A stretch of DNA of 5,613 nucleotides from Acetobacteraceae bacterium (GTDB lineage: Bacteria > Pseudomonadota > Alphaproteobacteria > Acetobacterales > Acetobacteraceae), in the NCBI GenBank assembly GCA_947462945.1, contig CANHTE010000126.1, positions 1 to 5,613 on the forward strand, read 5' to 3'. The notes under the pieces were generated by a model, which made no database searches, was not told the origin of the DNA, and saw only the letters and a program-made list of their open reading frames with translations. Both the position numbers and the translations under genes were made by a program. This document shows positions 1 through 5,613 of this stretch, piece by piece; positions within the stretch are counted from its first letter, which is position 1, and every line of letters begins with the position of its first letter.

Positions 1-323
1 GCCGCGGCGGCTGCAGGGCCGGCCGGGGCATTGCTGGCCGGGGCATTGCTGGCCGGGGCATTGCCGGGGGCCGCATGACCACCGGGAGCCGGGCGCGCTG
101 CGCCGGGCCGCACCGGCGCCGTTGGCGCGCGCAGCGTGGTGGAGGGCGCGCCACTGCCGGGCGGCCGCTTCTTCACGACTTCGACCTGCACGACCTTGCT
201 GCGGCCATGGCTGAAGCTCTGGCGGACGCTGCCAGCATCCACCGTCTTGCCCATTTCCAGCCGGCCTGCCGGGCGAAGACTCAATCGGCTCTTGGCCGCA
301 TCCTGTTCGTTCTGGTCGCTCAT
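1..323 (-). CDS. infB: Translation initiation factor IF-2, N-terminal fragment (3' end outside window)
   Basis: IF-2 is the GTPase that places initiator fMet-tRNA on the 30S subunit and promotes subunit joining in the cytoplasm. Only the first 107 codons are present; the rest, including all GTPase domains, lies beyond base 1. The protein starts MSDQNEQDAAKSRLSLRPAG. Residues about 20-53 carry the alphaproteobacterial IF-2 N-terminal signature (GRLEMGKTV, VRQSFSHGRSK, then VEVVKKR). After residue 53 it becomes a Pro/Ala/Gly-rich linker with three pentapeptide repeats (residues 87-101), typical of the variable IF-2 N-terminal region. The ATG lies 28 bp after the ylxR stop, and purine-rich GGAACGACGA just before it can serve as ribosome binding site. 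It is the last visible gene of the rimP-nusA-ylxR-infB operon. Identity rests on the motif plus gene order; no catalytic residue can be checked here. Confidence 0.93.
   Translation of the reverse strand, partial: MSDQNEQDAAKSRLSLRPAGRLEMGKTVDAGSVRQSFSHGRSKVVQVEVVKKRPPGSGAPSTTLRAPTAPVRPGAARPAPGGHAAPGNAPASNAPASNAPAGPAAAA
21..65 (-). repeat. 15-bp tandem repeat, 3 copies, inside infB
   Basis: Three consecutive copies of ggccggggcattgct (plus strand) occupy 21-35, 36-50 and 51-65; the third differs only in its last base (c for t). On the coding strand the unit is one in-frame pentapeptide, giving GNAPA-SNAPA-SNAPA in the disordered linker of IF-2. Since 15 is a multiple of 3, copy-number change would alter linker length without breaking the frame. 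Confidence 0.9.
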
Positions 324-351
324 TCGTCGTTCCGAACTCAATCCTTCACCC

Positions 352-1005
352 TCAAACTGCCACGAAACCGGCCAAACGTGCCGTTTCCGCCTGCAGCGAG
401 GAAACCATCCGACCGGGAGAAATCGCCACGTGTACGGCGCGATCCCGCCCAAAAACTCCACCCAACTCCGCGGCCGTGAGCGGAGTCAGCACCGGAAACT
501 CAAGCGGCCCGGTGCGGCCGCCAATCAGCCGGCTTCGTTCGGCGGGGCTGCCATCCGAAGCCTGGATCAGCAGCGCCACCTTGCCGTGGCGAAGCCAGTC
601 CAGAACGGCTTCCCTTCCCGCCACCGCCTCACCACTGCGCCGCGCAAATCCCAGAAAATCCAGGACACGCTGGCGCAAGCCGGAGATGATGAGCGTGCCA
701 AGATCGCCCGGCACACCCACAGTGCCCCGCGCAGCCTTCGCGAAGACACCCTGCTTCAGCGCCTTGCGCAACACTTCATCCTTGGCGACCAACCATAGGC
801 CTCTGCCCGGCAGGCGTCCACCCGGATCGGGCACCAGCTCACGCATGGGGCCGATGACGAAACGGATCATCTGCTCCTTGGGCAGCGTCTGCCGCGTGAC
901 GATACAGCGGCGCAGCGGCCCACGCTCCCGCGCGATGGCGTCATCCGGAAGGATGTCCGCCGCCCGGGCTGCCGGGGTGGCTTCAGCCTGTGGCAGCTTC
1001 GCCAT
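352..1005 (-). CDS. ylxR: YlxR-family RNA-binding protein fused to an L7Ae/L30e-like domain
   Basis: This 217-aa protein is the conserved nusA-infB intergenic gene. Residues about 29-95 form the YlxR (DUF448) domain: RRCIVTRQ at 32-39, MIRFV at 46-50, and PGRGLWL at 66-72, the family's GRG signature, followed by KALKQGVFAKAARG. Residues about 105-205 resemble an L7Ae/L30e-type RNA-binding domain (LDFLGFARRSGEAVAG at 115-130, VALLIQASDG at 143-152, PVLTPLTAAELGGVFGRD at 171-188). Such YlxR-L7Ae fusions are usual in alphaproteobacteria, whereas the Gram-positive YlxR is the single short domain. It probably binds structured RNA in the cytoplasm; in Bacillus, YlxR has been linked to RNase P, but that role cannot be assumed here. 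I chose the ATG at 1005 (MAKLPQAEA), which has GGGGAA upstream and overlaps the end of nusA by 23 nt. The same frame stays open to 1068, but that would overlap nusA much further and add residues unlike the family. Confidence 0.88.
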   Translation of the reverse strand: MAKLPQAEATPAARAADILPDDAIARERGPLRRCIVTRQTLPKEQMIRFVIGPMRELVPDPGGRLPGRGLWLVAKDEVLRKALKQGVFAKAARGTVGVPGDLGTLIISGLRQRVLDFLGFARRSGEAVAGREAVLDWLRHGKVALLIQASDGSPAERSRLIGGRTGPLEFPVLTPLTAAELGGVFGRDRAVHVAISPGRMVSSLQAETARLAGFVAV

Positions 1006-2521
1006 CCGCTTCCCCGTCAAACCAATGGGCGCGGGCGGCCATGATGACGGCATTGGCCGTATCCTCATCCATCACCTCGGCGCCCAGGATTTCCACCAGC
1101 TCGTCCGAGGCGAGGTCGGCCAGGTCGTCCAGGGTCTTCACACCCGCTTCGCCCAGCTGGACCATCATGGCGGAGGTGAAGGTGCCGATTTCGGCAATCG
1201 CGTCCTCCACGCCCAATTCCACGCGGCGGGCTTCGAATTCGGCGTCCTTGGCTTCCAGGAAGGCCATGCCGCGCCGCTTCAGCTCCAGCGCGATGGCTTC
1301 GTCGAAGCCCTCGATGCCCGCCAGCTCCTCTTCCTCCACATCGATGATTTCCTCGATGGTGGAATAGCCCTCGGTCACCAGCAGGCCAGCAATCATGTCA
1401 TCCACGTCCAGCGCTTCGACAAACAGCGCGCTGCGCTTGTTGAAGTCCAGCTGGCGACGCTCGCTTTCGCCGGCTTCCGTCATGATATCAATGTCATAGC
1501 GCGTCAGCTGCGAGGCCAGGCGCACATTCTGCCCCCGGCGGCCGATGGCGAGGGACAATTGCTCATCAGGCACCACCACCTCGACGCGCTTGCTCTCGTC
1601 ATCCAGCAGCACCTTGGCCACTTCCGCCGGAGCCATGGCATTGACGATGAAGGTCGCGATGTCGGAGCTCCAGGGGATGATGTCGATCTTTTCGCCCTGC
1701 AATTCGGCCACCACGGCCTGCACGCGTGAGCCGCGCATGCCGACGCAGGCGCCAACCGGGTCAATGCTCGAATCGCGGCTGATCACGGCCATCTTGGCGC
1801 GGCTGCCGGGGTCCCGCGCCACCGCCTTGATTTCGATGATGCCATCATAAATCTCGGGCACTTCCTGGGCAAAGAGCTTGGCCAGGAAGCCCGGATGCGT
1901 GCGGCTCAGGAAGATCTGCGGGCCGCGCGGTTCCTCGCGCACGTCATAGATATAGGCGCGCACGCGGTCGCCATTCTTGAAGGCCTCACGGGGGATGGTC
2001 TCGTCACGGCGGAGCAGCGCCTCGGCCTTGCCCAGTTCCACCATGAGGTTGCCGTATTCGGTGCGCTTGACGGTGCCGTTGATGATTTCGCCTACGCGGT
2101 CCTTGTATTCGTCGAACTGCTTCTTGCGCTCGACCTCACGCACGCGCTGTACGATCACCTGCTTGGCGGTCTGCGCGCCGATGCGGCCGAAATCCACCGG
2201 CGGCAGCGGGTCCACGATATACTCGCCCTCATTGATGCCGGGCTGCACCTTCTGCGCGATGCGCAGCGGCATCTGGGTTTCCTCATCCTCCAGCGCGTCA
2301 TCGGCCACGACGAGCGTCCAGCGGGAGAGCTTCACCGCGCCGTTCCTGCGATCAATCTCGGCGCGGATGTCCTTGTTGATGCCATAGGTCTGCCGGCCGG
2401 CCTTGCCCATGGCGAGTTCCATCGCCTCGAGCACTTCCTCCTTCTCGATCATCTTCTCGCGGGCGACGGCTTCGGCCACCTGCAAAAATTCGGGACGGGG
2501 GATCGCAACATCCAGGGCCAT
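983..2521 (-). CDS. nusA: Transcription termination/antitermination factor NusA
   Basis: NusA binds RNA polymerase and nascent RNA, increases pausing, and takes part in intrinsic termination and in Nus-dependent antitermination of rRNA operons. The 512-aa product shows the full domain order: RNAP-binding N-terminal domain (about 1-130, ending [20 protein letters not shown]), S1 domain (about 141-206, [16 protein letters not shown]), KH1 ([24 protein letters not shown] loop at 261-264) and KH2 ([21 protein letters not shown] loop at 327-330). Two helix-hairpin-helix-like units follow (about 381-412 and 456-497), with an acidic tail. The double C-terminal repeat and the length of about 510 aa fit proteobacterial NusA. 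The ATG at 2521 comes 3 nt after the rimP stop, and AAGGGAA within the end of rimP is a good Shine-Dalgarno, so translation is probably coupled. The end overlaps ylxR by 23 nt. Nothing appears truncated. Confidence 0.98.
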   Translation of the reverse strand: MALDVAIPRPEFLQVAEAVAREKMIEKEEVLEAMELAMGKAGRQTYGINKDIRAEIDRRNGAVKLSRWTLVVADDALEDEETQMPLRIAQKVQPGINEGEYIVDPLPPVDFGRIGAQTAKQVIVQRVREVERKKQFDEYKDRVGEIINGTVKRTEYGNLMVELGKAEALLRRDETIPREAFKNGDRVRAYIYDVREEPRGPQIFLSRTHPGFLAKLFAQEVPEIYDGIIEIKAVARDPGSRAKMAVISRDSSIDPVGACVGMRGSRVQAVVAELQGEKIDIIPWSSDIATFIVNAMAPAEVAKVLLDDESKRVEVVVPDEQLSLAIGRRGQNVRLASQLTRYDIDIMTEAGESERRQLDFNKRSALFVEALDVDDMIAGLLVTEGYSTIEEIIDVEEEELAGIEGFDEAIALELKRRGMAFLEAKDAEFEARRVELGVEDAIAEIGTFTSAMMVQLGEAGVKTLDDLADLASDELVEILGAEVMDEDTANAVIMAARAHWFDGEADGEAATG

Positions 2522-2524
2522 GCT

Positions 2525-3091
2525 TCAGTTCCCTTGTTCCGCCGCGGACGCGGCATTGGCATTCACCGCGGTTGCGGCCTTGATTTGCGCCGCCGTGGCG
2601 GCGATCAATTCGTCAGTCAGCACCAGCTTGGCGCGGCGCATCTGGTCACGCGGCAGGGCGATCTCCGGCCCCTCATCCAGGCGCAGGCGGCCCGTCTCGG
2701 CATCGGCGCCGAGGACGATGCCGCGAAAGCGCTTGCGCCCTTCGATCGGGATCAGCATCTCGACCGTCGCCACATGGCCGGCATAGGTGTTCCAGTCCTT
2801 GGCGCGGGTCAGCGGGCGGTCAATCCCGGCGGAAGAAACCTCCAGCATCCACTCGGCCTTGATCGGGTCCGCCACGTCCAGCACGGCGCCGACGGCGTGG
2901 CTGATCTCGGTGCAGTCCTCGACGGTGAAGGCCGTGCCATCGGCGCGGTCCGCCATGATCTGGACGGTCGGTTTTTCCTTGCCGCTGATCTGCACCCGGA
3001 CCAGCTCATAGCCCAGATGCTCGATCGTGGGGGCCACCAGGTCGGCGATGCGGGCGTCGAGCCCTTCGTGGCGTGGTCTTTCGATGGTCAA
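2525..3091 (-). CDS. rimP: Ribosome maturation factor RimP (non-ATG start)
   Basis: RimP helps late assembly of the 30S subunit. With a TTG start at 3091 the protein has 188 aa ([19 protein letters not shown]...). The N-terminal alpha/beta domain contains [33 protein letters not shown] and the family hallmark [17 protein letters not shown]; the central SAG replaces the SPG common elsewhere. A C-terminal SH3-like domain follows (FRGIVLGAD..., [19 protein letters not shown]), then an Ala-rich tail of about 20 residues. There is no in-frame ATG near the 5' end. The options are GTG at 3124 (199 aa, adding [11 protein letters not shown]) or TTG at 3091. An in-frame TAA 33 nt upstream of the GTG excludes longer forms. 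Neither start has a clear Shine-Dalgarno. I favour TTG because about 10 residues before GLDARI fits remembered homologues, but the start remains open. It is the first gene of the nusA-infB operon, behind the promoter at 3155-3183. Confidence 0.9.
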   Translation of the reverse strand: MTIERPRHEGLDARIADLVAPTIEHLGYELVRVQISGKEKPTVQIMADRADGTAFTVEDCTEISHAVGAVLDVADPIKAEWMLEVSSAGIDRPLTRAKDWNTYAGHVATVEMLIPIEGRKRFRGIVLGADAETGRLRLDEGPEIALPRDQMRRAKLVLTDELIAATAAQIKAATAVNANAASAAEQGN

Positions 3092-3154
3092 ATGCCGAAA
3101 GGGCGGCCCCGGAAGGCCACCCACCTCTGATGAAGTTGGTTTGGAAGACCTGCC

Positions 3155-3183
3155 TTATGGCGTGTTCGGCGCCGCGATGCAAG
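3155..3183 (-). promoter_or_regulatory. Putative sigma70-type promoter of the rimP-nusA-ylxR-infB operon
   Basis: On the minus strand CTTGCA (3178-3183) is separated by exactly 17 bp from CCATAA (3155-3160). This closely matches the alphaproteobacterial housekeeping consensus (CTTGAC, 17-18 bp, CTATAT-like). Initiation would fall near 3147-3149, leaving a leader of about 23-25 nt to the GTG or 56-58 nt to the TTG candidate start of rimP. It lies in the only intergenic space between the two blocks. No tRNA gene or riboswitch-like leader sits between it and rimP. Confidence 0.6.
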
Positions 3184-3197
3184 TTCTGCCGCCGTTT

Positions 3198-3216
3198 CGC
3201 CGGGCCTTGGCCGGCG
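3198..3216 (-). terminator. GC-rich hairpin after the histidine kinase gene (weak terminator candidate)
   Basis: Five bases past the kinase stop codon the minus strand reads CGCCGGCC-AA-GGCCCGGCG. This can form a stem of about 8 bp with one bulged base and a very tight loop. It is followed by GAAACGG rather than a U tract, so it is not a standard intrinsic terminator. It may be a 3'-end stabilising hairpin or chance in GC-rich DNA. Confidence 0.25.
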
Positions 3217-3220
3217 GGGG

Positions 3221-4564
3221 TTACAGATCAGCCGCGAGGCGCCCCGGCAGGTCCAGCCTTGCGACCAGCCCTCCAAGCCGCTGACCCTGCTGCAGGGTCA
3301 GATGCCCCCCATACAGCGAGGCCAAATCCGACACGATGGCCAGGCCCAGGCCGGAACCGGGCTTGGCCTCATCCAGCCGCACCCCGCGCAGCAGGGCCGA
3401 GGCGTCCTCTCCCGCAGGCAGGCCGGGCCCGTCATCCTCGACCTCGACGGTGATCCGCCCCGCGCCCTCCGCCCGCACCCGCACCAAAACCTGGCCCACA
3501 CCATACTTGCAGGCGTTTTCCATCAGATTGCCGAGCATTTCGGTTACGTCCTGGCTGTCGGCGCGGATGCGTGCCCCCGCCTCGCCAACCACACGAATGA
3601 TGATGCCGCGTGCGGCCGTGAGGCGGCGCAGCGCGGTCGCCAGCGCCTCGGCGATGGCCAGCGGCGTGCTTTCGGCGCCGGCGGTGCCGGCCAGGGCACC
3701 GGCCCTGGCGCGGCGCAGATGGTGCTGCACCAGGCGTTCAAGCGTGGCCGCCTGGGCACGCGCCCCCGCCACATCACCCGATTCCAGCGCGTTGCGCAGC
3801 ACCGCGATGGGCGTCTTCAACGCATGAGCCAGATTGCCCACATGGGTGCGGGCGCGCTCCACCGTCGCGCGGTTCTGCTCGATCAGCGCTTCGATCTCGC
3901 CCACGAGGGGCGCGATCTCGGTGGGGGCGATGACGTCCATATGGAGGCGCCGCCCCTCCCGGACCTCCACCAACTCCTCCTGCGTGCGGCGCAAGGGGCG
4001 CAGGCCCCAGAGGACGATGAGGGCCACCACGCCCACCAGCCCCGTCCCCAACAGGGCAAAGGCAAGGATGACGCTTTGCCGCAGCGAGGCGATTTCCGCA
4101 TCCGTCTCCTGCCTCGGCACGGCCACCTGCACCGTGATGGGCACCCGGCCAAGCCGGCCTTCGATCTGCACGTCACGCTCCAGCATGCGCATGGGCTCAT
4201 CGCGCGGGCCGTTCACATCGCGGGCGCGCACGCCGGGGGGGGCGAGCAGCGGGGGGGGCAGGCGGGAATCCCAGAGCGAGCGGGAGGTGGCCTGGCTGCC
4301 CCCCGGGCCGGTCAATTGCCAGTAATGCCCTGAGAGGGGACGGTCGAACTCAGGATCTGCCAGAGGGCGTGTCAGCAGGGGGCCGGCGGCGGGGTCAAAG
4401 GCGGCGCCGGCCACCACGGCATCCAGCAGGCTGGCGAGGCGCGCATCCGCGGCCGCGTCAATCTGCCGCTCATCGGTGCGAACCACGAACCAACACATCA
4501 GCCCCAGGCCGAGCGCCACCCATAATGTGGTGAACAGCGTCAGCCTTCGTGTGAGGGACTTCAC
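3221..4564 (-). CDS. Two-component sensor histidine kinase, PhoQ/FeuQ-like
   Basis: This is a 447-aa inner-membrane sensor kinase that would phosphorylate the regulator encoded just upstream. Order: TM1 about residues 8-28, an extracytoplasmic region about 30-160 (containing SGHYWQLTG at 78-86 and SRSLWD at 94-99), TM2 about 164-187, and a HAMP-like linker about 188-238. The H box NLAHALKTPIAVLRN has the phospho-acceptor His247. The HATPase domain carries the N box (NLMENACKYG, 346-355), the G1 box (EDDGPGLP, 376-383) and the G2 box (PGSGLGLAIV, 402-411). HALKTP and RGVRLDEAKPGSGLGLAI are close to the PhoQ/FeuQ branch of OmpR-partner kinases. All catalytic boxes look intact. The start is GTG at 4564, overlapping the regulator's TGA by 4 nt (GTGA), a sign of coupled translation. 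Two C8 tracts on the coding strand encode a Pro-rich stretch near residues 102-111. The sensed ligand cannot be read from sequence. Confidence 0.93.
   Translation of the reverse strand: MKSLTRRLTLFTTLWVALGLGLMCWFVVRTDERQIDAAADARLASLLDAVVAGAAFDPAAGPLLTRPLADPEFDRPLSGHYWQLTGPGGSQATSRSLWDSRLPPPLLAPPGVRARDVNGPRDEPMRMLERDVQIEGRLGRVPITVQVAVPRQETDAEIASLRQSVILAFALLGTGLVGVVALIVLWGLRPLRRTQEELVEVREGRRLHMDVIAPTEIAPLVGEIEALIEQNRATVERARTHVGNLAHALKTPIAVLRNALESGDVAGARAQAATLERLVQHHLRRARAGALAGTAGAESTPLAIAEALATALRRLTAARGIIIRVVGEAGARIRADSQDVTEMLGNLMENACKYGVGQVLVRVRAEGAGRITVEVEDDGPGLPAGEDASALLRGVRLDEAKPGSGLGLAIVSDLASLYGGHLTLQQGQRLGGLVARLDLPGRLAADL
4235..4258 (+). repeat. Twin G8 homopolymer tracts within the kinase gene
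   Basis: Plus strand bases 4235-4242 and 4251-4258 are each eight consecutive G, separated by cgagcagc. On the coding strand they are C8 tracts encoding a Pro-rich stretch (LPPPLLAPPG) of the sensor domain. The reading frame is intact as given. Long mononucleotide runs are slippage-prone, and the G-rich (template) strand could also form a G-quadruplex. Confidence 0.85.
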
Positions 4565-5220
4565 CCAGGCACCAGCCGATAGCCCTGGCCACGCACCGTT
4601 TCGATCAGCGAATCGCCCAGCTTGCGGCGCAGCCGGGCGACGATGACCTCCAGCGTGTTGGAATCGCGGTCAAAATCCTGGGCGTAGAGATGCTCGGTCA
4701 GCTCGGTCTTGGAAATCGGCCGGCCGGCATGCAAAGCGAGATAAGCCAGCATGCCATATTCCAGCGCTGTCAGCCGCACCGCCTGGCCCGCGCGGGAGAC
4801 GGCACGGGCGGCGGTGTCGAGGCGGATTTCGCCAAACACCAGCTCCGTCTTCGCGACGCCATTGGAGCGCCGGATCAGCGCATTCAGCCGCGCCACCAGC
4901 TCCGCCATGGCAAAGGGCTTGGCCAGATAGTCATCGGCCCCGGCATTCAGCCCCTCCACCTTTTCGCTCCAGGAATCGCGGGCGGTGAGGATCAGCACCG
5001 GCATGGCGCGCTCGGCCGCGCGCCAGCGCCGCAGGACCGTGAGCCCATCCACCCGGGGCAGGCCGAGATCGAGCACCACGGCGTCATAGGGCTCGGTCTC
5101 GCCCAGATGCAGGGCTTCCTCACCATCCATGGCGCTATCCACTGCGAAGCCGCCTTCCGTCAGTCCGGCGCGGAGCTGCTGGAGAAGTTCGGGACTGTCT
5201 TCGACGATCAGGAGGCGCAT
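4561..5220 (-). CDS. OmpR/PhoP-family response regulator transcription factor
   Basis: A 219-aa DNA-binding regulator, most likely the partner of the adjacent kinase. The receiver domain (1-115) has the acidic pair E7/D8 (LLIVEDSPEL), phospho-acceptor D51 in VVLDLGLPRVDG, the switch T79 in LILTARD, and K101 in AKPFAMAEL. The winged-helix DNA-binding domain (about 125-218) contains LTALEYGMLAYLALHAG, the recognition-helix region SNTLEVIVARLRRKLG, and the wing RGQGYRLVPG. Length and layout are normal for OmpR/PhoB-type regulators, and this one is closest by eye to PhoP/QseB/FeuP-like members. The ATG at 5220 directly begins the canonical MRLLIVEDSP; the preceding bases (CCTGAAACCC) give only a weak Shine-Dalgarno. 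It lies 55 bp after the PepSY gene stop, and its TGA overlaps the kinase GTG. Phosphorylation should promote dimer binding to promoter direct repeats; its targets are not in this window, apart from possible autoregulation upstream of the PepSY gene. Confidence 0.95.
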   Translation of the reverse strand: MRLLIVEDSPELLQQLRAGLTEGGFAVDSAMDGEEALHLGETEPYDAVVLDLGLPRVDGLTVLRRWRAAERAMPVLILTARDSWSEKVEGLNAGADDYLAKPFAMAELVARLNALIRRSNGVAKTELVFGEIRLDTAARAVSRAGQAVRLTALEYGMLAYLALHAGRPISKTELTEHLYAQDFDRDSNTLEVIVARLRRKLGDSLIETVRGQGYRLVPG

Positions 5221-5275
5221 GGGTTTCAGGATGCTTGGCCGGGCCGCTGTCGTCCAGCGTAATCCAGGCCTTGGC

Positions 5276-5613
5276 CTATTGGCGGGTTGGCAGGCGGGGT
5301 TGGACTTCGCCGGGCACGCGCTCCTGCACGGGGCCGCGCGCGCGCACCAGCGCCCCAGTGGCTGCGTCCAGCTCGACGATGAAGATGCGCCCGTTGGGCG
5401 GCAGGATCTTCAGTTCATAGAGCCATTGCGTATCGTCACGCTCCAGATCGGCTTCGATCACGCGGCCGCGAAAGCGGCGCTCCACCTCGGCCAGCAGGTC
5501 CGAGAGGGGTCGGATTTGCCCGGCCTCCAGCGCGGCGCGGGCACGCTCATGGTCGCGTCGCTCCTGCGCCGTGGCCTGGGCAGGCGCGGCAAGGACCAGG
5601 GGCGCCAGGGCGC
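5276..5613 (-). CDS. Secreted PepSY-domain protein (5' end outside window)
   Basis: The reading frame is open from the window edge to TAG at 5276, giving the last 111 residues. The visible N-terminus (ALAPLVLAAPAQATAQ) looks like the hydrophobic core and AQA cleavage site of a Sec signal peptide, so the mature protein of about 98 residues is probably periplasmic. Residues after the cleavage form one PepSY domain: a helical part (RARAALEAGQIRPLSDLLAE), then VERRFRGRVIEADLER, WLYELKILPPNGRIFIVELDA and ATGALV, the usual PepSY strand pattern. A charged Pro/Arg tail follows. It is the first visible gene of the cassette with the response regulator and kinase. Single-PepSY periplasmic proteins commonly sit beside two-component pairs and may tune the sensor, as reported for FeuN on FeuQ; the same role here is inference. 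A GTG at 5485 could be mistaken for the start, but the PepSY helix and signal-like sequence upstream show that the gene continues. The true start is not visible. Confidence 0.85.
   Translation of the reverse strand, partial: ALAPLVLAAPAQATAQERRDHERARAALEAGQIRPLSDLLAEVERRFRGRVIEADLERDDTQWLYELKILPPNGRIFIVELDAATGALVRARGPVQERVPGEVQPRLPTRQ

Noticed and set aside
21..65. Tandem repeats as a CRISPR array
   Set aside because: The units are 15 bp, directly adjacent with no spacers, and encode an in-frame pentapeptide in IF-2.
1006..1068. Longer N-terminal extension of YlxR
   Set aside because: It adds 21 residues unlike the family and deepens the overlap with nusA; the ATG at 1005 has a better upstream GGGGAA.
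476..1729. Long plus-strand open frame (417 codons) opposite ylxR and nusA
   Set aside because: It is antisense to two clearly conserved genes; its His/Gln/Arg-rich product has no recognisable domain, as expected for a mirror frame in GC-rich DNA.
1895..3130. Long plus-strand open frame (411 codons) opposite nusA and rimP
   Set aside because: Shadow of NusA/RimP coding, with no family resemblance and no convincing ribosome site.
3302..4333. Plus-strand open frame of 343 codons opposite the histidine kinase
   Set aside because: Composition (His, Gln, Gly, Ala-rich) is typical of an antisense frame; the kinase on the other strand has every catalytic box intact.
4690..5262. Plus-strand open frame opposite the response regulator
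   Set aside because: Antisense to a complete receiver plus winged-helix gene; no domain recognised.
5266..5277. Inverted repeat aggcc-tt-ggcct at the PepSY stop codon, as a terminator
   Set aside because: Only 5 bp arms with a 2-nt gap and no U tract; transcription more likely continues into the regulator.
5276..5485. A short 69-codon gene starting at GTG 5485
   Set aside because: The same frame continues upstream to the window edge with a PepSY helix and a signal-peptide-like sequence, so this is only the C-terminal part of a longer gene.

Overview
The window is a GC-rich bacterial chromosome segment in which every supportable gene lies on the minus strand. Protein sequences and gene order point to an alphaproteobacterium, probably a Rhodospirillales/Acetobacteraceae (Roseomonas-like) lineage. 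The clues are the alphaproteobacterial IF-2 N-terminal motif (GRLEMGKTV...VRQSFSHGRSK), a YlxR domain fused to an L7Ae-like domain, and a long NusA with C-terminal helix-hairpin-helix units. The family-level placement is inference from remembered homologues, not a search.

Read in the direction of transcription (right to left) there are two blocks. Block 1 (5613 to 3221) is a signalling cassette: the 3' part of a secreted PepSY-domain protein, an OmpR/PhoP-family response regulator, and a PhoQ/FeuQ-like membrane histidine kinase whose GTG start overlaps the regulator's stop codon by 4 nt. The layout resembles the FeuN-FeuP-FeuQ type, in which a small periplasmic protein acts on the kinase. That functional link is inferred.

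A gap of about 97-130 bp (depending on the rimP start) follows. It holds a GC hairpin just after the kinase stop and a good sigma70-type promoter (CTTGCA, 17 bp spacer, CCATAA).

Block 2 (about 3091 to 1) is the conserved transcription/translation operon rimP - nusA - ylxR/L7Ae - infB. Genes are 3 nt apart (rimP/nusA), overlap by 23 nt (nusA/ylxR), or are 28 nt apart (ylxR/infB). RimP matures the 30S subunit, NusA controls pausing, termination and antitermination, YlxR is a small RNA-binding protein, and IF-2 (cut by the window edge after 107 residues) delivers initiator tRNA.

There is no mobile element, CRISPR array, tRNA or rRNA, and no gene-free stretch over 300 bases. Most of the window is ordinary core genome. 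The points worth a second look are the PepSY/two-component cassette, twin G8 tracts inside the kinase gene, the missing ATG start of rimP, and an in-frame 15-bp tandem repeat in infB. I found nothing that I would call a previously undescribed system.
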